From Saccharomyces uvarum (lineage: Eukaryota > Ascomycota > Saccharomycetes > Saccharomycetales > Saccharomycetaceae): DNA of 64,000 bases. A program made the translations under genes and the position numbers. Shown here piece after piece: positions 20,094 through 30,452 of this stretch. Every line of letters starts with the position of its first letter. The stretch's first letter is position 1. Under the pieces are notes generated by a model, which worked only from the letters and a program-made list of their open reading frames with translations, did no database searches and was not told the DNA's origin. The stretch covers positions 434,001-498,000 of the forward strand of contig OX365934.1 in NCBI GenBank assembly GCA_947243795.1, written 5' to 3'.

Positions 20094-20141
20094 CTTGTTA
20101 TCATTCTCACCCTCCCCTCCTCCTCCTCCTGCCACACACAC

Positions 20142-20162
20142 ATATATATATATATATATATA
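20142..20162. repeat. (AT)n dinucleotide repeat
   Basis: About 21 bp of pure alternating AT between the convergent stops of CKB1 and JAC1, preceded by TCC and CA short repeats. It probably serves as an efficiency element for 3' end formation in both directions. Confidence 0.85.
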
Positions 20163-20221
20163 GGTACTTTATGTATTTACATCGTTCTGTTTTTATATTA
20201 TAATTATTACTTCGAAATACG

Positions 20222-20776
20222 CTAATGATTCAATTCCAATGGTTGTCCTGGAACCCAGTCCTTGAAGGCCTTTGCCAAGTTGGACCAGTATTTCAACTCC
20301 ACGGTCAATTTCACTGCAGCAGCGTAATTCTTGTCACGGTAGCATTGCTCCAATCGTGTTTCAATATCCTGAATCCTCTGTTTGTTCTCCTGTGCCAGCT
20401 GCTTCACGCCAGCCTCGTCGTTCATCTGGGACAACTCGTCATGGACGTCTAGCACTTCCAACAAGAGCTGCGGATCACTCGTGGTCACTTCATGTGAGGT
20501 CTGCTCTTGGGTCAAATCGATGTTGCGCAAGAGTTTGAGCATGTATTGCGACCTTCTGAGGGGGTCCTTGAGTGTATGGTAGGCCTGGTTAAGCGTGGAA
20601 GACTGCTCGCTACCTTGCTGGGCCATGTCCGGGTGGTGCTGTGCTTGTAACTGCCTGTATTCCTTCCTTAATTTGGATTGATCTATGGTCCAAATGGGCA
20701 GTTTCTTGGGAAAGGTCTTGGGGAATAGTTCGTAGAATGTAGAGATGAACCTTCGTTGAATCGAGTACTTTAACAT
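20222..20776 (-). CDS. JAC1: Jac1, mitochondrial J-protein for Fe-S cluster assembly
   Basis: A specialised HSP40 of the mitochondrial matrix that brings the scaffold Isu1 loaded with an Fe-S cluster to the HSP70 Ssq1. From ATG 20776 the protein has 184 residues, the S. cerevisiae length. It starts with a basic presequence (MLKYSIQRRF), has the J-domain HPD at 48-50 and the C-terminal HscB-type three-helix domain that binds Isu1. The same frame has another ATG at 20842 that would add 22 residues rich in Lys/Arg and without acidic residues except two Glu; see the findings. The gene is divergent from ATE1 with 170 bp between start codons. Confidence 0.96.
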   Translation of the reverse strand: MLKYSIQRRFISTFYELFPKTFPKKLPIWTIDQSKLRKEYRQLQAQHHPDMAQQGSEQSSTLNQAYHTLKDPLRRSQYMLKLLRNIDLTQEQTSHEVTTSDPQLLLEVLDVHDELSQMNDEAGVKQLAQENKQRIQDIETRLEQCYRDKNYAAAVKLTVELKYWSNLAKAFKDWVPGQPLELNH

Positions 20777-20946
20777 TATGGTTTCTGGAGCCTGGTGTTT
20801 CCTTTCGAGTGCTTGGCACAATCTTTTGCAGATCTTGATCATTTGATTTTCCTTCTTTTTTTTCACTATTGTTAAGAACTGAATTGAATACTCATTACGT
20901 ATTATTAAAGAACACAAGAAAAGGTCAAACAACAAGAGGTGCGATT

Positions 20947-22458
20947 ATGTTTGACAGATTTGTTATTTGGGCACCTTCGATACATAGTGAGTTGGCTGCC
21001 AAGTGTGGGTACTGTCATGGTAATAAAGAGGAAAACAGGGACCAACTATTCGCATTGGACTCATGGGCCCAACACTATGTGGATAAATTGGACGCTATAG
21101 AAATTAATAACTGCACAATGGGCTCTTTCGTAGAGCATATGGACGTGGCCACATACGATCGGTTGTGTAATATGGGGTTTAGACGGTCCGGCAAGTTTCT
21201 TTACAAGATGGATCCATTGAGGAACTGCTGTAGGCTGTACACTATCAGAACCACCCCGCAGGAATTGGTCATGACGAAGGAATTAAGAAAGTGTGTCAGC
21301 CGGTTTGTTTCTAGAATTACAGATGATGGGATCTGCACGCCTGTTATTCCAGGCAATGATTTCTTTGCAAAAATTACTAATGCAGAGTTGAACTCTACGA
21401 AGTTCCACACCAGATTTGAGCCTGCACTTTATAGTGACGAGAAGTACCAGTTATTTGTTAAATACCAAGAAAGGGTCCATCAGGATTTCAAGAACTCCCC
21501 AAAGTCTTTTAAGCGGTTCCTATGCGACACGCCGTTTGGTCCTGAGTCCATAGTGGGAACGCAAGAATCGTGGGACCAGTTGAACAACTGGCAATCCATG
21601 AAGCCAGGTGAGAAACTGACGCATGTGGGGCCTGTTCATGAGTGTTACTACTACGAGGGTAAACTGATTGCCATCACGGTATCGGATATCTTGCCCAGTG
21701 GGATTTCCTCAGTATATTTCATTTGGGATCCAGATTATAGTAAATGGTCTCTGGGGAAGCTCAGTGCTCTACGTGACCTTGCCATCATTCAAAAGACAAA
21801 TCTGCAATACTACTATCTGGGTTACTACATTCAAGACTGCCCCAAGATGAATTACAAAGCAAATTACGGTGCTGAAGTATTGGATGTATGCTGTGGAAAG
21901 TATGCCCCATTGAAAACCATTGAGAATATGATTTCCAGGGGTAATCTGTTTGTTTTGGGTGAAGAGGACGCTGATGTTTCCAAAGAACTATACATTGTTG
22001 ACTCCGATAATGGGAAAGGAACAAGCTTTTCTACTGAAAACGGTGCCAAGCAGAGGAATATCGCCGAAGAAATATACGGTGTGGATGGATCTGCATTCAA
22101 ATCTGCAAACGAGTCTGTATTGAAGTTGAAGGAGCTCTACGGTGTACCGTACGAAGAAGAAGATTCGGACACTATCTACTACCTGCAAGGACAACATGAC
22201 CAAGCTCCGCGTGGCATCCCCAACGTTGTGCCCGGATTGCTTCCGCTATGGGAATTGTTGGACGTCATGGAGTCTGGCAAAATTACTGACTTGGAGGGAA
22301 GGCTATTCTTGTTCGAAATTGAAACGGAGGGGATTCGTCCATTGGTAAATTTCTATAGTGAATCCCCTCGCATTAAGAGACGCATTTGCGATGCGATACG
22401 GTTATTCGGCTTTGAAACTTGCATGAACTCCGTCATCCTATATAGTGAGCAAATGTGA
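20947..22458 (+). CDS. ATE1: Arginyl-tRNA-protein transferase
   Basis: Ate1 adds Arg from Arg-tRNA to N-terminal Asp or Glu, making N-degrons for Ubr1. The protein has 503 residues, as in S. cerevisiae. The N-terminal domain shows the conserved cysteines Cys20 and Cys23 (CGYC) and Cys94-Cys95 (RNCCRLY), a metal or Fe-S site. The C-terminal GNAT-like domain has HECYYYEGKLIAITVSDILP and SSVYFIWDPDY, the most conserved block. The ATG at 20947 gives MFDRFVIWAPS; 26 open codons precede it without an ATG. This is one of the most diverged proteins in the window compared with my memory of the S. cerevisiae sequence. Confidence 0.97.
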   Translation: MFDRFVIWAPSIHSELAAKCGYCHGNKEENRDQLFALDSWAQHYVDKLDAIEINNCTMGSFVEHMDVATYDRLCNMGFRRSGKFLYKMDPLRNCCRLYTIRTTPQELVMTKELRKCVSRFVSRITDDGICTPVIPGNDFFAKITNAELNSTKFHTRFEPALYSDEKYQLFVKYQERVHQDFKNSPKSFKRFLCDTPFGPESIVGTQESWDQLNNWQSMKPGEKLTHVGPVHECYYYEGKLIAITVSDILPSGISSVYFIWDPDYSKWSLGKLSALRDLAIIQKTNLQYYYLGYYIQDCPKMNYKANYGAEVLDVCCGKYAPLKTIENMISRGNLFVLGEEDADVSKELYIVDSDNGKGTSFSTENGAKQRNIAEEIYGVDGSAFKSANESVLKLKELYGVPYEEEDSDTIYYLQGQHDQAPRGIPNVVPGLLPLWELLDVMESGKITDLEGRLFLFEIETEGIRPLVNFYSESPRIKRRICDAIRLFGFETCMNSVILYSEQM

Positions 22459-22769
22459 TGGAACTGTGCTTTTCAATTCTTGTACACACTATTTAATACA
22501 ATCAGGTACATAGCCCTTTTAGCATTTAGATATTTCAACCAATTGAGTCGAAATAGTTTCCCATAATTGATCAAATAGTTCAATGATTGATTGATTCATA
22601 TGTTAGTGGATACTTTTTTTCCTGCCTCATCGCGTCGAAAATTTTGAAAAAAACTCGAGACTTTTAGTACTATTGTCTATTTACAGTTTTTAAGACTTTC
22701 TAACTGTAGAAATACAGCCAAACACAAGCTCGGAAAGCACTGAGACAGGTATCTTATTCCTAGTTTCCG
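22459..22769. promoter_or_regulatory. ATE1-KAP122 intergenic region with a PAC-like site
   Basis: CTCATCGC at 22626-22633 is the reverse complement of the PAC core GCGATGAG. AAAATTTT at 22638-22645 resembles the RRPE core. Both lie 125-145 bp before the KAP122 start. Ribosome-biogenesis-type control of this importin gene is an inference. Confidence 0.55.
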
Positions 22770-25700
22770 ATGAGCTCTATTCACGAGGTTGTTGCTCTTA
22801 TCGAAGAATTGTATTCTCCTCATCCGAAACATGACGTTAATCAGATTCAACAGAGCTTACAGTCAATCCAAAAATCCGAGCAAGGATTCCATCTAGCCAC
22901 TGAGCTACTGTCTGATGACAAGTATTCTGCTAATGTCAAATACTTCGGTGCTTTGACTTTAACAGTGCAACTAAATACGCGGGGTGAAAGCAACTATGAA
23001 ACCTTATGGAACGTCTTCAAATCGAATTCAATGTACTTGGCTAAATTCAGTACACTGTATGTTTCTAATCCGCATATGTACGGGCAGTCTCTAATTATTA
23101 TTAGAAAGCTAATGTCGAACTTGTCTTTGATTTTCACCAAAATCAACGATCCGCAACTTAATAGCACTGGTGATGAAAATGTTATTAAGCAATGGAACAA
23201 TCCCATAAATACATTTATTCATCTCATGTCGCTTCATGATCAGAACATTCAAGACGATCAACTATTCCTTGAGTCAATCAATTGTCCTGTGACCTACGAA
23301 CAACTATCCCACTTCGCCAACCTTTCTCAAAAACATAATGAATTAGTATTGACTTTTACAGAAATTATCGTGGAGGATTTGACCAAATTCCAAACGAAGA
23401 GACATTCCATGTCTCAAATCCATGAAATAGTCCATGAACACCTATACATTTCAACCATGGCTTTGATCAACCTGAATCTGACTGTACCAGTCATTTTCAA
23501 TTCAACTGTGTTTGAGTGTATTACCGCCTGGATTAACTATATTTCATTGACCAGGAACGTATCTTCGAGCGCTAGAATGGATTTATCAGAAATTTTCCGA
23601 AACCTGATTAATTTAATGTATCAGTCTACTGAAGGATCGGATGGCTACGATAATGCTGAAAAGATCCTGACGATTTTCGGTAATATTTTCGCTAATGATC
23701 CTTTACTAATGAGTTACGATTTGAGACAAGAAATTGAGTGCATCTTTCTAGGTGTAGTAAGACCTAATTCTGCAACAACAGATTTATCAAATAAAAATTC
23801 TTGGATGTTGCAATATATGAATTATTTAGTTACCAATGAATTGTTTTCGGAATTGAAAGAATTGACCATTTGTATCGTGGATTTCTTACAAATTAATACC
23901 TTAGACGTTTGTAATAAACTATTCACAAATATTCAAACGAATAACAATGGTCAAGTTCAAGATGAATTTATCCAAGAATATATCAAAGTTCTTTTGCAAT
24001 TAACCAATTTCCCCTTGACGCCTGTTCTACAGGAATTCTTTTCCGTAAGAATGGTCGATTTTTGGTTGGATTTGTCGGATGCTTATACTAATTTAGCTAC
24101 TGAAACTTTGAGGCCAGATTCCATTGAATTATCTAAACAGATTTTTCAGCAGTTAATTAATATTTACCTACCCAAAATATCGTTGAATGTTAAACAAAGA
24201 ATAATTGAGGAAGATGGTGAAAATACCTCCATAAACGAATTCGATGACTTCAGAAACGCTGTTTGTGATCTTGCCCAGTCCTTGTGGTCCATTTTGGGAA
24301 ACGATAGTTTAACAAATGTCCTAATCAATGGTATGGGCCAGATACCAGCTGCAAGTGAGGATTCTCTCATCATCAAGGATTCTGATACCCTGTTCCAAAT
24401 TGAGACGATGTGTTTTGTATTGAATATTATATTGATTGATATGACTTTATCGGAAAGCCCATGGATTAAGGGCATTGTTAGCTCGAATAAATTTTTTAAT
24501 CAAAACATCATATCAGTTTTCCAAACTGGATTTCAAACTAACGCCGACACAAAAGTTGGTCAAATTTTGAAACTTGATATTGTAAGAACAAGCACAACGT
24601 TAATCGGTACCTTAGCAGGATACTTTAACCAAGAACCTGTCCAACTGAACCCATATGTTGAAACATTATTTCAAGGTTTGCATACTTGCACTAATTTTAC
24701 TAGTAAAAACGAGCAAGAAAAAATATCGAACGACAAACTCGAAGTTATGGTAATCAAGACGGTCTCGACACTATGTGAAACATGCCGTGAGGAGTTGACT
24801 CCATATTTGATGCATTTTATAACTTTTTTGAACTCTGTCATTAGGCCAGACTCCAATGTTTCCCATTTCACTAGAACTAAGTTGGTTAGATCAATAGGTT
24901 ATGTAGTTCAATGTCAAGTTACGAGTGGTCCCGAAGAGCAAGCTAAGTATATTTTACAGTTGACAGATCAGTTAAACGGGTCAATAGAACACTGTTTGGC
25001 CTCATCGGCACAGTTACAAGAGCAACAAGATTATATTAACTGTTTGTTATGCTGTATATCTGAATTAGCAACGGCTTTGATCCAACCTACTGAAATGATT
25101 GAAAACCAGGCATTATTACAAAGACTACCTGATTTTCAAAAATTTTGGTCAACAGATCCATTACAAATTCGACCAAAAGTTTTACATACTATTGATAAAG
25201 TTTTGGATAATCCAATTTATGGTAAAAATTCCGCGTTTGTGGAGATAAGTTGTTTAATCGTTGGTAAAGGGTCAAATTTGCCTGCCGATGAACCGTTTTT
25301 CCTTAAGTATAATATGTCTGATGTGATGAATTTTGTTCTAAGACACGTCCCCAACTGTGAGCTTGGTACTTCTTTACCATACTTTGTTTATTTACTGGAA
25401 AAGCTAATTTCAGAATTTAGAAGTCAACTAACATCACAAGAGTTTGATTTCATGTTCGAAAAGATTCTTCTAGCCTATTATGATCCGTATATCATCAATG
25501 ACCCAGATCTTTTACAAATGATGATAGGTTTTGTCAACAACGTTTTAGATGTAAAGCCAGGTTTGGCCATTGGCAGCAGACATTGGACTTCATTCATATT
25601 ACCTCAATTTTTGAAATTATTACCATCAAAAGAAAAATTCACTATTGTTGCGGTAGCTAAATTTTGGACCAAGTTGCTCAACAACAAGAAATACAATCAA

Positions 25701-26015
25701 GAAGAACTGGTAACTGTAAGACAACAAATTTCCTCTATAGGACAAGAGCTGATGTACCAAACTATGTATGGTTTATTCCACACACAAAGGTCGGATTTGA
25801 ACAGTTACACGGATTTGCTAAGAGCTTTGGTGGCCAAGTTCCCAATTGAGGCTAAAGATTGGCTAGTCGCTATCTTGCCCCAAATATGTAATAACCCTGC
25901 AGGCCATGAAAAATTCATTAATAAATTACTCATTACAAGGGGAAGTAGAGCGGCAGGGAATGTTATTTTGCAATGGTGGTTGGACTGTAGTACTCTTCCA
26001 AACTATCAAACATAG
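22770..26015 (+). CDS. KAP122: Karyopherin Kap122 (Pdr6), importin-beta family
   Basis: A 1081-residue importin-beta-type carrier, the same length as in S. cerevisiae, where it imports TFIIA (Toa1-Toa2) and other cargo and is bidirectional. The protein is helical throughout, consistent with HEAT repeats; the N-terminal about 130 residues form the Ran-binding region of the family. Also known as PDR6 for its link to pleiotropic drug resistance, it lies 4 kb from PDR1, though nothing suggests shared control. The C-terminus ends [20 protein letters not shown]. No internal defects. The stop is 132 bp from the convergent YGL015C stop. Confidence 0.97.
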   Translation: MSSIHEVVALIEELYSPHPKHDVNQIQQSLQSIQKSEQGFHLATELLSDDKYSANVKYFGALTLTVQLNTRGESNYETLWNVFKSNSMYLAKFSTLYVSNPHMYGQSLIIIRKLMSNLSLIFTKINDPQLNSTGDENVIKQWNNPINTFIHLMSLHDQNIQDDQLFLESINCPVTYEQLSHFANLSQKHNELVLTFTEIIVEDLTKFQTKRHSMSQIHEIVHEHLYISTMALINLNLTVPVIFNSTVFECITAWINYISLTRNVSSSARMDLSEIFRNLINLMYQSTEGSDGYDNAEKILTIFGNIFANDPLLMSYDLRQEIECIFLGVVRPNSATTDLSNKNSWMLQYMNYLVTNELFSELKELTICIVDFLQINTLDVCNKLFTNIQTNNNGQVQDEFIQEYIKVLLQLTNFPLTPVLQEFFSVRMVDFWLDLSDAYTNLATETLRPDSIELSKQIFQQLINIYLPKISLNVKQRIIEEDGENTSINEFDDFRNAVCDLAQSLWSILGNDSLTNVLINGMGQIPAASEDSLIIKDSDTLFQIETMCFVLNIILIDMTLSESPWIKGIVSSNKFFNQNIISVFQTGFQTNADTKVGQILKLDIVRTSTTLIGTLAGYFNQEPVQLNPYVETLFQGLHTCTNFTSKNEQEKISNDKLEVMVIKTVSTLCETCREELTPYLMHFITFLNSVIRPDSNVSHFTRTKLVRSIGYVVQCQVTSGPEEQAKYILQLTDQLNGSIEHCLASSAQLQEQQDYINCLLCCISELATALIQPTEMIENQALLQRLPDFQKFWSTDPLQIRPKVLHTIDKVLDNPIYGKNSAFVEISCLIVGKGSNLPADEPFFLKYNMSDVMNFVLRHVPNCELGTSLPYFVYLLEKLISEFRSQLTSQEFDFMFEKILLAYYDPYIINDPDLLQMMIGFVNNVLDVKPGLAIGSRHWTSFILPQFLKLLPSKEKFTIVAVAKFWTKLLNNKKYNQEELVTVRQQISSIGQELMYQTMYGLFHTQRSDLNSYTDLLRALVAKFPIEAKDWLVAILPQICNNPAGHEKFINKLLITRGSRAAGNVILQWWLDCSTLPNYQT

Positions 26016-26147
26016 TTTGTTGAAAAAGCGCGTTACGGAGGATAGAAACTTTTTTTTGGTTATGGCATATTTAGTAGTTACTTTGGTCCTTTTGATGTAG
26101 ATAGTGACTTATTTTTCTTCGTCAATAAGTAGTCGTACATATCGAAG

Positions 26148-26543
26148 CTAATTATTTAAAGCGCTACGCTCGTTCATGGGATTTAACTTTAAAGACTTCA
26201 AGATTTCCATCTCCAACTGACATTGCTCTTCGTTCCAATACAACTCTGCGCACATATGAGAAATGGACACCCTCGAATGTAAAGCGGCGGATTGCGAGCT
26301 CTTGTTGAAACCCAGAAAGTCTACTTCTGGAAGAGACTCTGAATGTTCCTCCGAAAGCAATCCGTTTTTGTTTTTCCACTTTCTAAAATGGTGGATCCGG
26401 TCGCTAGAAATGTGTGATGCTTTCGCCTTTTGAGAGAGCTTTTTCAACGAGTTTCTTAAATTATTTGTCGTCTCAAGCAGACTTATTGGCCTACTCGCTG
26501 CACTACCTGGATAGTTTAATGGACGTATTTCTTCTTCGTCCAT
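26148..26543 (-). CDS. Small uncharacterised protein, YGL015C orthologue
   Basis: A 131-residue open frame at the position of S. cerevisiae YGL015C (130 residues). I recognise no domain. The protein is basic in its N-terminal half (NNLRNSLKKLSQKAK, HHFRKWKNKNG) and has a possible helix at the C-terminus (CQLEMEILKSLKL). There is no signal peptide or membrane segment. The ATG at 26543 matches the start of the known gene; the frame stays open 24 codons upstream but with only a non-ATG codon. Two perfect Ndt80-type sites lie 158-196 bp upstream on the coding strand, suggesting expression in sporulation. That an intact frame of the same length persists in a diverged species supports a real gene. 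Confidence 0.75.
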   Translation of the reverse strand: MDEEEIRPLNYPGSAASRPISLLETTNNLRNSLKKLSQKAKASHISSDRIHHFRKWKNKNGLLSEEHSESLPEVDFLGFNKSSQSAALHSRVSISHMCAELYWNEEQCQLEMEILKSLKLNPMNERSALNN

Positions 26544-27263
26544 GGAGCGGTTTGAAGTCTGTATAAAGCCAGCTTGTTCTGCTCTTGAAGCAACACTATA
26601 CAACACAACGAACAATCAGGGCTGAATAGTGTCTCAGACCTCTCCTCACCCAAAAAAGCATATGCCCCATCCACTGTGCTGTTTTGCGACTGTAAATCAC
26701 AATTTGTGACGCTTCGACTTATTATTCACAATTTGTGTCACTGCCAACGAACTATTTTTTCGATATTTTTTTTGTTTTGGGGCCCTTCAGAAAATAAAAA
26801 AAATTAAAGATCAATACAGTAGGTACAGTCTTACACACCCTTCGCTGCATTATATTGACTAAGCCACTTGATAGCCAAAAGAACATCGACTACCTGGTTT
26901 TTTCTTTCCGAAGGTGAACAGCAAACAACTCACATCATTTTTTGAATAGCTTTTTTTTTGTTGAAATAGAAAAAAACTTTTCTCTCGTATATTATATTGT
27001 ACATTATTTCTATTGTATTTTAGTTTTCAATTTTAGAATTTGAGTCATCATTAATATTTTCTGTTCGTTTTTGTACACTATCCTCCAAACGGATAATTAT
27101 TGATATATTTGAAATTCCTGTTGATATTGTTTATTAGTTTTCTTCCTATTATATTTTCCTTTATTCTTTTGGTTCTCTTAACAGTCCTTATTCATTGCCC
27201 TTTTTTGTTGTTTCTTTATTCTCAAAATCTTTAGACCGTACCAACTTCAATTAGAATTGCGTT
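26544..27263. other. Divergent YGL015C-PUF4 intergenic region
   Basis: A 720-bp divergent promoter. The left part carries the MSE pair. The right 450 bp is very T-rich on the plus strand with several pure T runs, and probably forms the nucleosome-free region and long 5' leader of PUF4. No RNA gene was seen. Confidence 0.7.
26701..26739 (-). promoter_or_regulatory. Two Ndt80-type middle sporulation elements
   Basis: On the minus strand GTCACAAATT (26701-26710) and GACACAAATT (26730-26739) both fit the MSE consensus DNCRCAAAWD. They sit within a repeated near-palindrome TCACAATTTGTG (plus strand, 26697 and 26726). Distance and orientation suit the YGL015C promoter; PUF4 starts over 500 bp away on the other side. 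Confidence 0.65.
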
Positions 27264-28895
27264 ATGTCCACAAAAGATTTGAAAGAAGAAATCGATGATG
27301 CGCCATCTGTTGTTGACCCTGTCGTCTCAGAAACAGTCAATTCTGCTTTAGAGCAACTACAACTGGACGATCCTGAGGGAACCCTCACCCCTCATACTTT
27401 TCCAAATGAAGGCCTTCAAAATCCTCAGTTTGCTAGCGGCCCTCCATCCCAAATGTTCCCTCATCCCCAAATGATGGGCGGGATGGGCTTTATGCCGTAT
27501 TCTCAAATGATGCAAGTTCCTCATAACCACAATCCCTTTTTCCCTCCCCCTGATTTCAACGACCCTGCTGCACCATTGAATACCTCGCCTTTGAATGCAG
27601 GCGCTCCACCAATGTTATTCAACAGTGGCTCTCATCCTTTCCAAATGCTCTCTTCCAATGCAGCAGCAGCAGGACAAACCCCAAATTCATTGGCTAATGA
27701 TAGCTCGATGAAAATACTACCCACCGCGTCCGCTGATCCGTTATGGATTCCTTCAAATGTCCCAGGCTCTGCATCTGTAGCCATTGAAGAAACTTCGGCA
27801 ACTTTGCAAGAAAGTTTGCCATCCAAGGATGGGGAGTCCAAGTCTAGTTCTTTCAGAAGACAAACATTTCACGCCTTGTCGCCAACTGACCTTGTTAATG
27901 CTGCTAACAATGTAACCTTATCAAAGAATTTTCAAGCCAACATGCAAAGTTTCTCCAAGGCTAAAAAGCCATCTGTAGGAGCTAACAATACTGCAAAGAC
28001 TAGAACTCAGTCTATCTCTTTTGATAATACGCCTTCTTCAACTTCGTTTATTTCCTCAGCTAACAACGTTTCTGATAAATTATCTGATTTTAAAATTGAA
28101 GAAACCTCCAAGGAAGATTTAATCGGCAAGGTAACTTCGGGTAAAAAGGACAGCAGCCCTACGACATATGCTGCAGCATACCCCTACGGAGGACCCTTGC
28201 TTCAACCAAATCCTATCATGCCAGGTCACCCACATAATATTTCATCGCCTATGTATGGGATTAGATCTCCCTTCCCTAACTCTTATGAAATGGGCGCCCA
28301 ATTTCAACCTTTTTCTCCGATTTTGAATCCTGTAAACCACCCACTTAACTCAAAATCTCCCATTCCTTTAACTCATTCACCAATTCATCTAGGTCCAGTT
28401 TTAAACCCTAATTCACAATCTGTTGCCTTCTTAGATGCCAAAGATAATAATGGCAAGACCAGCACTGATAACGACAAGATGGGTCCAAATGTGAGAATGG
28501 ACCCAATGAACCCTAACCTTGGACCATCCATGCAACCATTCCACATGTTGCCTCCCCAACAAAACACTCCGCCACCTCCTCCTTGGCTATATGGAACCCC
28601 ACCTCCCTTTAACGGAATGGTTCCACCTCATTTATTAGCTCAAAATCATATGGCGTTGATGAATAACGCCAATAATAAACACCATAACCGTAATAATAAT
28701 ATGTCAAATCATAATAACAACGACAATGGTAGTAACTATGCTTACAACAACAAAGATGGAAGTCGCTCCAACACTGGTAAAATGAAAAACATGAAAAATG
28801 GTTACCATGGCTATTATAATAATAATAATAACAATAATAACAATAATAACAATAATAATAATAATAGTAATACTCACAATAATAACAATGGTAAC

Positions 28896-28926
<31 letters not shown>

Positions 28927-29972
28927 GTAATAATGTTGAAAAGCAGCGTAAAATCGAGGACTCTTCAAGATTTGCTGATGCGGTGCTAGACCAATACATC
29001 GGAAATATTCATTCGTTGTGCAAAGATCAACATGGATGTCGTTTCTTGCAAAAGCAATTGGACATTCTGGGCAGTAAAGCTGCAGATGCTATCTTTGAAG
29101 AAACCAAGGAATACACTGTGGAATTGATGACTGATTCGTTTGGTAATTATTTGATTCAAAAACTTTTAGAGGAAGTTACCACAGAACAAAGAATTGCGCT
29201 TACAAAGATATCCTCACCTCATTTTGTCGAAATTTCCTTAAATCCTCATGGTACAAGAGCATTACAGAAATTGATTGAATGCATCAAGACAGATGAAGAA
29301 GCACAGATCATTGTTGATTCTTTACGTCCTTATACCGTTCAATTAAGTAAAGATTTAAATGGTAACCATGTTATTCAAAAATGTCTGCAGAGATTGAAAC
29401 CTGAAAACTTCCAGTTCATTTTTGATGCCATTTGTGATAATTGTATTGATATTGCTACGCATAGACATGGATGTTGCGTTTTACAACGTTGTTTGGATCA
29501 CGGGACTAGAGAGCAATGTGAAACTTTGTGTAACAAATTATTAACCCTTGTTGATAAGTTAACTCTGGATCCATTTGGTAATTACGTGGTTCAGTATATT
29601 ATTACTAAGGAATCTGAAAAAAAGAAATACGATTACACGCACAAAATTGTACATCTCTTGAAACCAAAAGTTATTGAACTTTCAATTCATAAATTTGGAT
29701 CAAATGTGATTGAGAAAATTTTGAAGACACCGATAGTTTCGGAACCAATGATTTTGGAAATCTTAAATAATGGTGGTGAAGCAGGTATTCAATCATTATT
29801 GAATGACAGTTACGGTAATTATGTTTTACAAACGGCATTAGATATTTCTCATAAACAAAATGATTATCTCTATAAGAGATTATCTGAGATTGTGGCGCCT
29901 TTACTAGTAGGCCCCATAAGAAATACACCTCATGGTAAAAGAATTATCGGAATGTTACATCTAGATTCATGA
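27264..29972 (+). CDS. PUF4: Puf4, Pumilio-family mRNA-binding protein
   Basis: A 902-residue PUF protein (S. cerevisiae 888). The family binds 3' UTR elements beginning UGUA and promotes deadenylation; Puf4 targets many ribosome-biogenesis mRNAs. Residues 1-560 are low complexity: Pro/Met/Asn-rich segments, PPPPPWLYGTPPPF near 435, and a long Asn array at about 518-558. The Pumilio homology domain is about 565-902, with eight repeats visible by their RNA-facing signatures (GCRFLQK, GNYLIQK, GTRALQK, GNHVIQK, GCCVLQR, GNYVVQY, GSNVIEK, GNYVLQT). All repeat signatures are intact. The extra length lies in the Asn array. It is convergent with PDR1. Confidence 0.97.
28815..28936 (+). repeat. AAT/AAC repeat coding polyasparagine in PUF4
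   Basis: An array of mixed AAT and AAC codons interrupted by a few AGT, CAC and GGT codons. The mixture of codons suggests selection or old age rather than recent pure slippage. Antisense Tyr-rich frames over it are shadows. Confidence 0.92.
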
Positions 29973-30185
29973 GTGATTCATTCTCTGCAGTTCAGTTTTT
30001 TTGTTTTTTTTTCGCCACTCTCATATAATATCTTCTGTACAATAGTAAATACATCATTTTTAGTCGATAGTCATCAAACTCTTAAAACAAAAAGATAGAA
30101 CTTTTTTCAACCTTTATGCTTATAGTAGCAGTAATTATGTCGAAAGCAAGCGTGTTTGAAGAACAAAAAAATGTACATCATTCTA

Positions 30186-30209
30186 CGCGACGTTAAAAGA
30201 AACGTCGCG
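30186..30209. terminator. Hairpin in PUF4-PDR1 convergent spacer
   Basis: A perfect inverted repeat with 9-bp arms CGCGACGTT / AACGTCGCG and a 6-nt A-rich loop. It lies 31 bp past the PDR1 stop codon, so it should be in the PDR1 3' UTR, and about 215 bp past the PUF4 stop. Role as terminator, RNA stability element or palindromic binding site is inferred; yeast Pol II does not generally use hairpins to terminate. Confidence 0.5.
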
Positions 30210-30239
30210 GCTAAATATTTTCAATATAGACGTATATAA

Positions 30240-30377
30240 CTAAGTATCTGGATAAACATCGCTCCATAGGATACTGTAGAGATCTTCAAGATCACCGTTA
30301 TTAACAAATTCATCTAGAGTTCCTAAATTAAAGCTTGTTGGTGGAAAGTTGGTATTATTATTATTATTATTATTATT

Positions 30378-30452
<75 letters not shown>

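Noticed and set aside
28609-28989. Tyr-rich and Ile/Thr-rich frames over the PUF4 Asn array.
   Set aside because: Pure repeat shadows.
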